Below are positions 7,189-13,292 of a DNA stretch of 17,108 nt, one piece after another. Position numbers and translations under genes: made by a program. Each line of letters opens with the position of its first letter. Position 1 is the first letter of the stretch. The DNA is from Candidatus Latescibacterota bacterium (GTDB taxonomy: Bacteria > JAAXHH01): positions 1 through 17,108 of the forward strand of contig JAJECR010000353.1 of the NCBI GenBank assembly GCA_022821935.1, read 5' to 3'. The notes beneath the pieces are model-generated. The model ran no database searches. It was given only the letters and a program-made list of their open reading frames with translations, and was not told where the DNA came from.

Positions 7189-8289
7189 ATGTCGGACCTG
7201 GCATCCTGGCTGACCCTGGCACGTGTACCAGGCATAGGCGCCGCGCGGTTCCACGCTTTACTGCGCCGGTTCGGCTCACCCTCCGCGGCCCTGTCCGCCT
7301 CTATGGACGAGCTGACCGCCGTCGAAGGGCTGGGGCCGCAGATCGCCCGGGCGGTACGCACCCACCGGGACCAGGCCTTCGTAGACCGCCAGTTGCGCCT
7401 GCTGGAACGGCACGGCGCGCGAATCGTCACCTTCCGCGACCGGAACTATCCCGGGCTCCTGCGCGAGATCTACGACCCACCGCCGCTGCTGTTCGTTGCC
7501 GGCGGATGGGAAGCGCAGGACGAGCAGTCCGTTGCGGTCGTGGGGACGCGGTTTGCCTCTTCCTATGGCCGCAAGATGGCCGAGTCGTTCAGCGCGGAGT
7601 TGAGTGCGTACGGGTTCACCGTCGTGAGCGGCATGGCGCGGGGCGTGGACACCGTGGCCCACAGGACCGCGCTGCGGGGAGACGGCCGTACCGTAGCCGT
7701 ACTGGGATCGGGCCTGGACAGGCCGTACCCCGCGGAAAACCGCAAGTTGATGGCATCGATCCGGGAGCACGGCGCCGTGATGACGGAACAACCCTTCGGC
7801 ACCGGTCCGGACGCCGTCAATTTCCCGCAGCGGAACCGGATCATCAGCGGCGCTACCCTGGGAACGATCGTAGTGGAGGCCGGGAAAAGCAGCGGGGCGC
7901 TGATCACCGCGCGCTTCGCCCTTGAACAGGGCCGCGAAGTCTTCGCCGTCCCCGGTCCGCTGAACGCGCCCGGCAGCGAGGGCGTCAACAGGCTGATCAA
8001 GGACGGTACCGCCAAGCTGATCCAGCGCGTCGAGGACGTGATCGACGAACTGGCGCCCCGCCTGGGCTTCGATCCCTCCAGGATTGAACGAAAACCGGCC
8101 GTCCCGGCGTTTGACCTGCTGCCGGAGGAGAAATCCATGTACGATCAGTTGTCCACGGATCCGAAACACATCGATCAGTTGGCGTCCGCCCTTGCCCTGA
8201 CTTCCTCTCAGGCCCTCGGCATCCTGCTGGCCCTCGAGTTGAAGGGCGCGGTTCGGCAGCTTCCGGGCATGATGTTCGCGCGGTCCTGA
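7189..8289 (+). CDS. dprA: DNA processing protein DprA
   Basis: DprA binds incoming single-stranded DNA and loads RecA during natural transformation; it is also widely conserved in bacteria not known to be competent. The 366 residues show the full architecture. A helix-hairpin-helix-like N-terminal part comes first (VPGIGAARF, VEGLGPQIA). The Rossmann core contains VAVVGTRFASSYG (about 115-127), SGMARGVDTVAH, NFPQRNRIISG and VVEAGKSSGALITA. A C-terminal winged-helix-like region covers about 305-366. The ATG follows TAAGGA at 7176-7181 with a 7-nt gap. The 88 bp before it hold only a 5-bp hairpin. No competence genes lie beside it. Confidence 0.95.
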   Translation: MSDLASWLTLARVPGIGAARFHALLRRFGSPSAALSASMDELTAVEGLGPQIARAVRTHRDQAFVDRQLRLLERHGARIVTFRDRNYPGLLREIYDPPPLLFVAGGWEAQDEQSVAVVGTRFASSYGRKMAESFSAELSAYGFTVVSGMARGVDTVAHRTALRGDGRTVAVLGSGLDRPYPAENRKLMASIREHGAVMTEQPFGTGPDAVNFPQRNRIISGATLGTIVVEAGKSSGALITARFALEQGREVFAVPGPLNAPGSEGVNRLIKDGTAKLIQRVEDVIDELAPRLGFDPSRIERKPAVPAFDLLPEEKSMYDQLSTDPKHIDQLASALALTSSQALGILLALELKGAVRQLPGMMFARS

Positions 8290-8349
8290 CCGATCCCGCC
8301 GGTCCTTTCCCTCCGGCCGTATTCGATCTTCCTTCCGGCGTGATTTAGG

Positions 8350-8377
8350 TTGACACGCCCGCCTCCTGCGATATTAC
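8350..8377 (+). promoter_or_regulatory. Candidate sigma70-type promoter upstream of rfaE2
   Basis: A perfect TTGACA (8350-8355) is followed after 16 bp by TATTAC (8372-8377), which matches 4 of 6 bases of the -10 consensus, in a 135-bp gap that is locally less GC-rich. Transcription would start near 8385, about 40 bp before the gene. This is the best -35/-10 pair I saw in the window. Confidence 0.45.
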
Positions 8378-8424
8378 ATCAAGGACAACCCGCTTGAATC
8401 TCTCACGGTACCTCGTGGCCAGTC

Positions 8425-8916
8425 ATGCACTCTCGGCAGACCCGCGGCAAACTCATCGGCCGCGATGAACTAGCAAAGGTGGTGGAGCGCGCCCGGCAGC
8501 AGGGCGAAACCGTCGTATTCACGAACGGGTGTTTCGATCTGCTCCATCCCGGCCATGTCCATCTGTTACAGACCGCGCGTTCATTCGGCGACATGCTTAT
8601 CGTGGCCATAAACACCGACGCGTCCGTCCGGGCGATCAAGGACGAGGGACGCCCGATATACGACGAAATGGAGCGGGCCTACATGCTCAGCGCCTTGGCC
8701 TGCGTAGACCACGTGGTCCTCTTTCACGAACCGACTCCCATTCCACTGCTCAATCTGCTCAGGCCGGATATCCTCGTCAAAGGAGGCCACTACGGACACG
8801 AGGAGGTGGTGGGTTGGGACGTGGTGGAGGGATACGGCGGCCGCGTGGAAAGAGTACCCGTGCTGGACGGCATGTCCACTACCGGCACGATTGAGCGCAT
8901 CACCGGGACCGGATAA
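8425..8916 (+). CDS. rfaE2: D-glycero-beta-D-manno-heptose 1-phosphate adenylyltransferase (RfaE2, stand-alone HldE C-domain)
   Basis: The enzyme adds AMP from ATP to heptose 1-phosphate, giving ADP-heptose for the LPS inner core. It has 163 residues, the normal size of the stand-alone adenylyltransferase; in enterobacteria this domain is fused to the heptose kinase as HldE. The nucleotidyltransferase signature is TNGCFDLLHPGH (33-44). NTDASVRAIK, ACVDHVVLF, LRPDILVKGGHY and the late MSTTGTIERI are all family blocks. No other heptose gene lies beside it. The last nine codons, stop included, recur 45 bp further on, in frame and slightly diverged. Confidence 0.92.
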   Translation: MHSRQTRGKLIGRDELAKVVERARQQGETVVFTNGCFDLLHPGHVHLLQTARSFGDMLIVAINTDASVRAIKDEGRPIYDEMERAYMLSALACVDHVVLFHEPTPIPLLNLLRPDILVKGGHYGHEEVVGWDVVEGYGGRVERVPVLDGMSTTGTIERITGTG

Positions 8917-8968
8917 CCGCGGGCGGACTGAATAATCGAGCGCATCACCCGGACGGGATAACCCCGGG
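8890..8968 (+). repeat. Imperfect 34-bp direct repeat duplicating the 3' end of rfaE2
   Basis: Copy 1 (8890-8923) and copy 2 (8935-8968) match at 30 of 34 positions at a distance of 45 bp. Copy 1 encodes IERITGTG plus stop and is the true end of rfaE2. Copy 2 encodes IERITRTG plus stop in the same frame but lies behind the stop and a second TGA (8929-8931), so it is not translated as part of rfaE2. Confidence 0.85.
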
Positions 8969-9003
8969 TGTCACGGACCGAAGTCGAACCAGAAAGGATC
9001 AAG

Positions 9004-9309
9004 ATGTCTGAAACACGCCAGAAACTGCTGGTGCTTTACCTTCGGACCCCCGACCTCCACGCCGGTGTCGTGGCCTGGTCCGAATACGACGGGACCGCGC
9101 CCGCCGACGAACGCCATACCTCGGGTGACGCCGCCGATTCGGGCGGCGAAACCGAGCCGCCCTACGAATCCGTGGTGGACGCCATGCGGGACGGCTGGCG
9201 GGTCGTCCAGTTCCCCCAGCAATACCCGGCCTATCCGGGTACGGAATACCAGGTGTCCTATCTCAAGTACGAGTACATCCTCGAAAAAATGGAGGTGGTC
9301 GATGGCTGA
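9004..9309 (+). CDS. Small conserved-looking protein of unknown function, coupled to PhyH gene
   Basis: I do not recognise this 101-residue protein. It has no signal peptide or membrane segment. The N-terminal part is strand-like (KLLVLYLRT). An acidic, glycine-rich linker follows, and the C-terminal half contains YESVVDAMRDGWRVVQFPQ and YLKYEYILEK, which read like a compact alpha/beta unit. The ATG at 9004 has AAAGGA at 8993-8998. A GTG at 8968 is less likely because it has no such site. The stop overlaps the next start by 8 bp (ATGGCTGA), so it is probably made together with the dioxygenase. It may be a partner or accessory protein; that is inference from position only. Confidence 0.75.
   Translation: MSETRQKLLVLYLRTPDLHAGVVAWSEYDGTAPADERHTSGDAADSGGETEPPYESVVDAMRDGWRVVQFPQQYPAYPGTEYQVSYLKYEYILEKMEVVDG
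9291..9297 (+). promoter_or_regulatory. Ribosome binding site for the PhyH gene, inside the upstream gene
   Basis: GGAGGTG ends 4 nt before the ATG at 9302 and lies within the last codons of the 101-residue protein. It fixes the PhyH start and supports translational coupling. Confidence 0.75.
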
Positions 9310-10105
9310 CAAGACGCATCTATTGAATTCCAAGCAGATGGCCCGGTTCGTCGCGGAAGGATACCTTCGCTTCGATGAACTGGTCCCGGACGACCTGAAC
9401 CGGGCTGTGAAGGAGGAAATGGACAACCAGGCCGTTCCCCGGGAAGAAGCGGGATCGCCGCTCAGCGCCATCTGGCCGGACGCGGCCGTGGGACGCGTGT
9501 TCCGCCTTCCGGAGATCGAGGGCATCATCCACAGCCTCGTCGGACCGGATCCGCTATACGACCACCACGCCGTGCACACCGTCGCGGCGGGCCATCACTT
9601 CGGACAGCACTGGCACGCGGACGCCATTATTGACACGCGCCAGCATTTCGACATCCAGTTCATGTACTTCGCCCACGACACGCCCAGGGAGATGGGCGGG
9701 ACGCTGATCCTGCCCGGAAGCCACTACCGCCGCATCAGCGAATCGGACATCGCCCGGTACCACAATTTCGTGGGCCAGGTGCCGATGGTGTGCAAGGCCG
9801 GCACGCTGATCGTGGTCCATCACGGCATGTGGCACTGCGCCCAGCCCAACAGGACCAGCGAGCTCCGGTACATGTTCAAGCTGCGCCTCAACCCCACGGT
9901 CCGGCAGCTGCGCCTGTGGAACACGGATGATATCGACGACCCGGAAGTCAGCCATATCCTGAGCACGAACCAGCCCTGGCACGGGAACGAAGAACGGATC
10001 GAACACGTCAACCGGATCCACTTCTGGCGGTTCCTGACCGGGGACGACCAGTTCGACAACCACTACTGGCTGAGCCGTATCGAAAACGAACCGGAACTGG
10101 CGTGA
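9302..10105 (+). CDS. Phytanoyl-CoA dioxygenase (PhyH) family Fe(II)/2-oxoglutarate oxygenase
   Basis: This family hydroxylates or halogenates small molecules using Fe(II), O2 and 2-oxoglutarate. The protein has 267 residues. The facial triad can be read: H105 and D107 in HWHADAI and H178 in MWHCAQPN. R189 in SELRY is a good candidate for the 2-oxoglutarate salt bridge. The middle part MGGTLILPGSHYRRI is the usual PhyH block before the distal His. The triad carboxylate is Asp rather than Gly/Ala, which argues for a hydroxylase over a halogenase. The N-terminal LLNSKQMARFVAEGYLRFDELV is typical of the family. The substrate cannot be told from the sequence. The next gene, a permease, starts 39 bp on and may supply the substrate. 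Confidence 0.88.
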   Translation: MADKTHLLNSKQMARFVAEGYLRFDELVPDDLNRAVKEEMDNQAVPREEAGSPLSAIWPDAAVGRVFRLPEIEGIIHSLVGPDPLYDHHAVHTVAAGHHFGQHWHADAIIDTRQHFDIQFMYFAHDTPREMGGTLILPGSHYRRISESDIARYHNFVGQVPMVCKAGTLIVVHHGMWHCAQPNRTSELRYMFKLRLNPTVRQLRLWNTDDIDDPEVSHILSTNQPWHGNEERIEHVNRIHFWRFLTGDDQFDNHYWLSRIENEPELA

Positions 10106-10144
10106 TCAGCCGACCCTTTTTCCGGACTCAACGAAACCGCGTTC

Positions 10145-11500
10145 ATGACCTCGGGTAATCTGCGTCGACAACTGGGTATCTGGCCGACCACGGCCATGGT
10201 CATCAGCGGCATGATCGCCGTGGGGATCTTCCTTGTGCCCGCCGGGATGGCCAAGTCCCTGGGATCGCCCCTGCTGCTGCTCGTCATCTGGCTGGCCATG
10301 GCGGGGATGGCGCTGTGCGGCTCGCTGTGCTTCGGGGAACTGGCCTCCCGATATCCCCACGCGGGCGGCGGATACATCTATCTCCGCGAAGCCTACGGCA
10401 CCCCGACGGCCTTCCTGTACGGCTGGATGTCCCTGATGGTGCTGGACCCCGGCATCACGGCGACCCTCGCGACGGGCCTTTCGAGTTACGCGGGCCATAT
10501 TTATCCGATGGAACCGGTCGCGATGAAGCTGCTGGCCATCGCCGTGCTGGTCGTCCTTACGGGCGTGAACATCTACGGCGTGCGCATCGGCGCCTGGATC
10601 ATCGTCCTGCTGACCGTGTTCAAGGTCGGCGTGCTCGCGGTCATCTCCATCCTGGGTTTCGGACTGGGGCTGGGCGACTGGTCGAACTTCACGCCCTTCG
10701 TGGATCGGCCGCCGGATTCCGGTCCGCTGTTCGGCGCCCTTGCCGGCGGCATCGTGGGCGCCTTCTTCGCCTTTGCCGGCTGGTGGGACCTGAACAAGGT
10801 GGCCGGCGAGATCCGGGACCCGGCCAGAACCCTGCCCCAGGCGCTGCTGCTGGCGGTGGTCATCGTCGCGTTGACCTATATCTCCACCAGTGCCGTCTTC
10901 ATGTATCTCGTGCCCGTCTCGCAGGTCACGAGCGACGAGACCTTCGCGGCGCAGGCCGGCGAGGTGCTCTTCGGGCGCAGCGGCGGCATTCTGTTCTCCT
11001 CCGTGGTCATCCTGTCCATCGTCGGCAGCCTCACCGGGCTGCTGCTGATGGCCCCGAGAGTGTATTTCGCCATGGCCAGGGACGGGGTCTTCCTCCGCTT
11101 CGCCAGCGCGGTCCATCCCGCCTTCGGCACGCCCTACCGCGCGATCGCCATCCAGGGCGGACTGGCTTCGCTGCTGGTGTGGCTGGGGACCTTCAGCCAG
11201 ATCCTCGACTACTTCATCTTCGTGGCCGTCCTGTTCATCGCCCTTACTGTGGCGGGCCTTTTCGTGATCCGCCACAAGACGACCGACACACCTCCGTACA
11301 GGACCCCGTTCTACCCCGTCACGCCAGTCCTGTTCCTGCTCCTCGCCGCGGTCCTGCTCGTGCTGCTCTTCGGCAACAGTCCGCTGCAGGCCCTGCTGGG
11401 CGTGGGCGTGACCGCCCTGGGTATACCGGTATACTTCCTCGTTTTTCGAAATCAATCCACGCAGCAAAGTCGGACAGGAGAAGACCATGGCCTGGATTAA
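10145..11500 (+). CDS. APC-superfamily amino acid permease (LAT/SteT-like)
   Basis: This is an inner-membrane transporter of 451 residues with about 12 hydrophobic segments. The first segment carries MVISGMIAVGIFLVPAG, the broken helix that binds the substrate backbone in APC transporters. GELASRYPHAGGGYIYLREA after TM2 is the typical family block, and FAGWWDLNKVAGEIRDPART in TM6 and the following loop matches the F-x-G-x-(D/E)-x2-N-x3-E-x-(K/R)-x-P segment. The cargo is probably an amino acid or a related amine. The last 14 bp overlap the start of the selenoprotein gene, so the two are probably in one operon. The ATG has no clear ribosome site but fits the family N-terminus RRQLGIWPTTAMVI. 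Confidence 0.92.
   Translation: MTSGNLRRQLGIWPTTAMVISGMIAVGIFLVPAGMAKSLGSPLLLLVIWLAMAGMALCGSLCFGELASRYPHAGGGYIYLREAYGTPTAFLYGWMSLMVLDPGITATLATGLSSYAGHIYPMEPVAMKLLAIAVLVVLTGVNIYGVRIGAWIIVLLTVFKVGVLAVISILGFGLGLGDWSNFTPFVDRPPDSGPLFGALAGGIVGAFFAFAGWWDLNKVAGEIRDPARTLPQALLLAVVIVALTYISTSAVFMYLVPVSQVTSDETFAAQAGEVLFGRSGGILFSSVVILSIVGSLTGLLLMAPRVYFAMARDGVFLRFASAVHPAFGTPYRAIAIQGGLASLLVWLGTFSQILDYFIFVAVLFIALTVAGLFVIRHKTTDTPPYRTPFYPVTPVLFLLLAAVLLVLLFGNSPLQALLGVGVTALGIPVYFLVFRNQSTQQSRTGEDHGLD
11476..11480 (+). promoter_or_regulatory. Ribosome binding site for the AhpD-like selenoprotein gene
   Basis: AGGAG ends 6 nt before the ATG at 11487 and lies inside the last codons of the permease. It supports the chosen start and coupling to the permease. 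Confidence 0.65.
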
Positions 11501-12071
11501 AACCGTTTCCGCCTCCGATGGGGACGAACGGCTGCTCGCCGCCCTCGAGGCGCAGCGTTCGCTTTACCCGGCGGAGTACGACACGCCCGTCCACCCCACC
11601 GACGACGGCACTTCCGGCATCGTGGCGTCGCATTCGCTGATCCCGGACGCGCTGCATCACGCCTTCGCCACCTTCGGCGTGTTGATGTCGCCCGATCTTC
11701 CGCTGAGCCGCCGGCAGCACGAGATGATCTCGACCATCGTCTCCGCGAGAAACCGGTGTGTCTACTGAATTGATTCGCACGCAGAGTTTCTGCGTCGGGT
11801 CACGTTGGACAGCGAACTGGTCGAAGCGATCAAGTACGACTACGAAAAGGCGCCGCTGAGCACGCAGGACCGGGCGATGCTGGATTTCGTCGTCCGGCTC
11901 ACCGAGGATGCCACGCAAATAAGGAAGACCGATCTTGATGGACTGCGGTCTGTGGGATTCGACGACGTCGCCATCCTGCAGATCACGCTGATCGCGTCGT
12001 GGTTCAACTACATCAACCGCGTCGCGGACGCCCTGGGGATCGGGCGGGACGCAGACGAGGATGACGGGTAA
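11487..12071 (+). CDS. AhpD-like (carboxymuconolactone decarboxylase fold) peroxidase-related selenoprotein, TGA 11766-11768 read as selenocysteine
   Basis: The frame continues through one TGA and gives 194 residues with Sec at 94, close to the roughly 190 of the Cys-containing peroxidase-related family. AhpD-type proteins reduce peroxides or pass electrons through a CxxC pair. In Mycobacterium tuberculosis AhpD the active site is Glu118, Cys130, Cys133 and His137. Here E79, C91, the TGA at 94 and H98 have exactly the same spacing, so the TGA replaces the peroxide-reacting Cys133. Residues after the TGA continue the family (LDSELVEAIKYDYEKAPL, QDRAMLDFVVRLTED, GFDDVAILQ, FNYINRVADALG). A SECIS-like hairpin follows. 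Ordinary gene calling gives two broken pieces, 11487-11768 and 11805-12071. The start overlaps the permease end by 14 bp. A nonsense mutation or sequencing error is the alternative. Confidence 0.88.
11766..11768 (+). other. In-frame TGA predicted to encode selenocysteine (Sec94)
   Basis: The codons read C-V-Y-TGA-I-D-S-H, which matches C-x-Y-C-x3-H of Cys-containing relatives. Only the second Cys codon is changed, and TGT/TGC to TGA is a single base step. The frame is intact on both sides. Confidence 0.85.
11771..11802 (+). promoter_or_regulatory. Bacterial SECIS-like stem-loop behind the in-frame TGA
   Basis: The upper stem is ACGCAGA (11779-11785) with TCTGCGT (11789-11795), 7 perfect pairs, closed by the loop GTT (11786-11788). 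A single bulged C (11778) separates it from a 7-pair lower stem, 11771-11777 with 11796-11802, which includes two G-U pairs. The loop begins 17 nt after the TGA, within the 16-37 nt window used in bacterial SECIS models, and opens with G then U, as the SelB-contacting G and U do in the E. coli fdhF element. The fdhF element also has a bulged base in the stem. Confidence 0.8.
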
Positions 12072-12107
12072 GACGCCGCCTTACACGCAGTCCGTATAGA
12101 AAACCTG

Positions 12108-12123
12108 AACCCGGCGTCGGGTT
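12108..12123 (+). terminator. Short hairpin between the selenoprotein and oxidoreductase genes, weak terminator candidate
   Basis: AACCCG (12108-12113) pairs with CGGGTT (12118-12123) around GCGT, 37 bp behind the selenoprotein stop. Only two T follow within the arm and no T-run is present, so it may be a processing site or chance. Confidence 0.22.
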
Positions 12124-12176
12124 GCCCGGACCACCGTCGCCGACCCATTTCCCGCACCCATAAAGGAGCGTCACCC

Positions 12177-13229
12177 GTGTCTAACCTGCGCGTCGGCATC
12201 ATCGGGCTGGGCGGCATCGCCCGTCCCCACTGTGAGGCCATTGCGAACCAGGACGGCGTGGAGATCGTGGCTGTTGCGGATCTCCTCAAGGAAAAGCGCC
12301 GGGAATACATGGAAAAGTACGGCATCCCCAGGGGTTACGCCACCCACACGGAGTTGCTGGCGGATGACGACATCGAAGCGGTGGCCATCGTCCTCGGCCA
12401 TCAGCTTCACCACCGCCTGACCGTGGACGCCTGCAATGCAGGCAAGCACGTCTTGGTGGAGAAGCCCATGGCCATCAGCCTGGACCAGTGCGACGACATG
12501 ATCGCCGCCGCCGCGGCCAACGGCGTCAAGCTCATGGTGGGCCTGACGCAGCACTTCTACGGCACCAGTGTCAAAGCCAAGGAAATCCTGGACTCCGGCG
12601 ACCTGGGACCCGCCATCACGGGCGTATGCTACATGTCCAAGAACTGGGGGCACAGCGGCCGCAGGCCCCAGTACCGCAGCCGGTTCCATGGGGGCGGCAT
12701 GTGGATGACCAACGGGGTCCACGTGGTGGACCGGCTCTCCTGGGTCATGGCCTCGCAGGCGGTCTCGGTCTCCGCCTCCATCGGCAACCGTGCGCACTAC
12801 CAGGCCGCGGACGATTCCGCCACGGCCTTCATCCGGTACAAAAACGGCACGGCGGGCGTGGCGGTGGCCGTGGGTTACTCCGATGGCGGTCCCAATCACG
12901 AGTGCCAGGTGATCTGTGCCAACGGCTCGCTTCGCTTCAGCGAATCCGGCGAGAAGTACGTCCGGGTAGGCAGGGACAACAAGTGGGAGGACGTGCCCTT
13001 CGACGACCCGCCCAATCCCATGTACAACGAGTGGAAGGGATTCGTCGAGTCGGTCCGCAAGGATATAGAGCCGCCCACACCGGGCGAATGGGGCCGCCAC
13101 GTCATGGAGATCCTGTTTGCCGCCGAACAGTCTTCCATTTCCGGCCGGGAGGTGCCGCTGGCCAGTGGCGGGCAGTGGACGCACCAGCAGTCCGGTTCAC
13201 CGGTCAGCATCGATCACGGCTGGATCTAG
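12177..13229 (+). CDS. Gfo/Idh/MocA family NAD(P)-dependent oxidoreductase
   Basis: This family oxidises or reduces sugars, inositols and related polyols in the cytoplasm. The protein has 350 residues. The N-terminal Rossmann domain begins RVGIIGLGGIARPH, and HVLVEKPMAIS carries the conserved catalytic Lys (K96). The C-terminal alpha/beta domain contains the substrate block GGGMWMTNGVHVVDRL with H182. The Asp usually four residues before this His (D172 and H176 in Bacillus IolG) is T178 here, so the chemistry may differ. The start is GTG, supported by AAGGAG (12163-12168) 8 nt upstream and by the family N-terminus. The 105-bp gap before it holds only a weak hairpin. The substrate is unknown. 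Confidence 0.92.
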   Translation: MSNLRVGIIGLGGIARPHCEAIANQDGVEIVAVADLLKEKRREYMEKYGIPRGYATHTELLADDDIEAVAIVLGHQLHHRLTVDACNAGKHVLVEKPMAISLDQCDDMIAAAAANGVKLMVGLTQHFYGTSVKAKEILDSGDLGPAITGVCYMSKNWGHSGRRPQYRSRFHGGGMWMTNGVHVVDRLSWVMASQAVSVSASIGNRAHYQAADDSATAFIRYKNGTAGVAVAVGYSDGGPNHECQVICANGSLRFSESGEKYVRVGRDNKWEDVPFDDPPNPMYNEWKGFVESVRKDIEPPTPGEWGRHVMEILFAAEQSSISGREVPLASGGQWTHQQSGSPVSIDHGWI

Positions 13230-13243
13230 GCGGGACGCCCCGC
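13230..13243. terminator. Small GC hairpin between convergent genes, weak terminator candidate
   Basis: GCGGG (13230-13234) and CCCGC (13239-13243) pair around ACGC directly behind the oxidoreductase stop, in the 63-bp gap before the convergent phosphatase gene. There is no T-run on either strand. Confidence 0.22.
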
Positions 13244-13292
13244 GGGCGGAACGGTCGCCGACTGGTGGAGCGGCTGCTGGCGGGCGGAGCGG

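Noticed and set aside
8917..8961. Readthrough of the rfaE2 TAA to the second copy of the C-terminal codons
   Set aside because: Another in-frame TGA (8929-8931) intervenes, and no hairpin or family match supports an extension.
10106..11640. Long open frames over the permease gene (- strand 10106-11488 and + strand 10315-11640)
   Set aside because: Both have Arg/Gly/His-rich shadow composition, and the permease frame has clear membrane segments and family motifs.
11487..11768. Reading the AhpD-like gene as a nonsense-mutated pseudogene or as two separate small genes
   Set aside because: The only defect is a TGA at the catalytic Cys, the frame is intact on both sides, and a SECIS-like hairpin follows at the right distance. 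A random stop would not be expected there.
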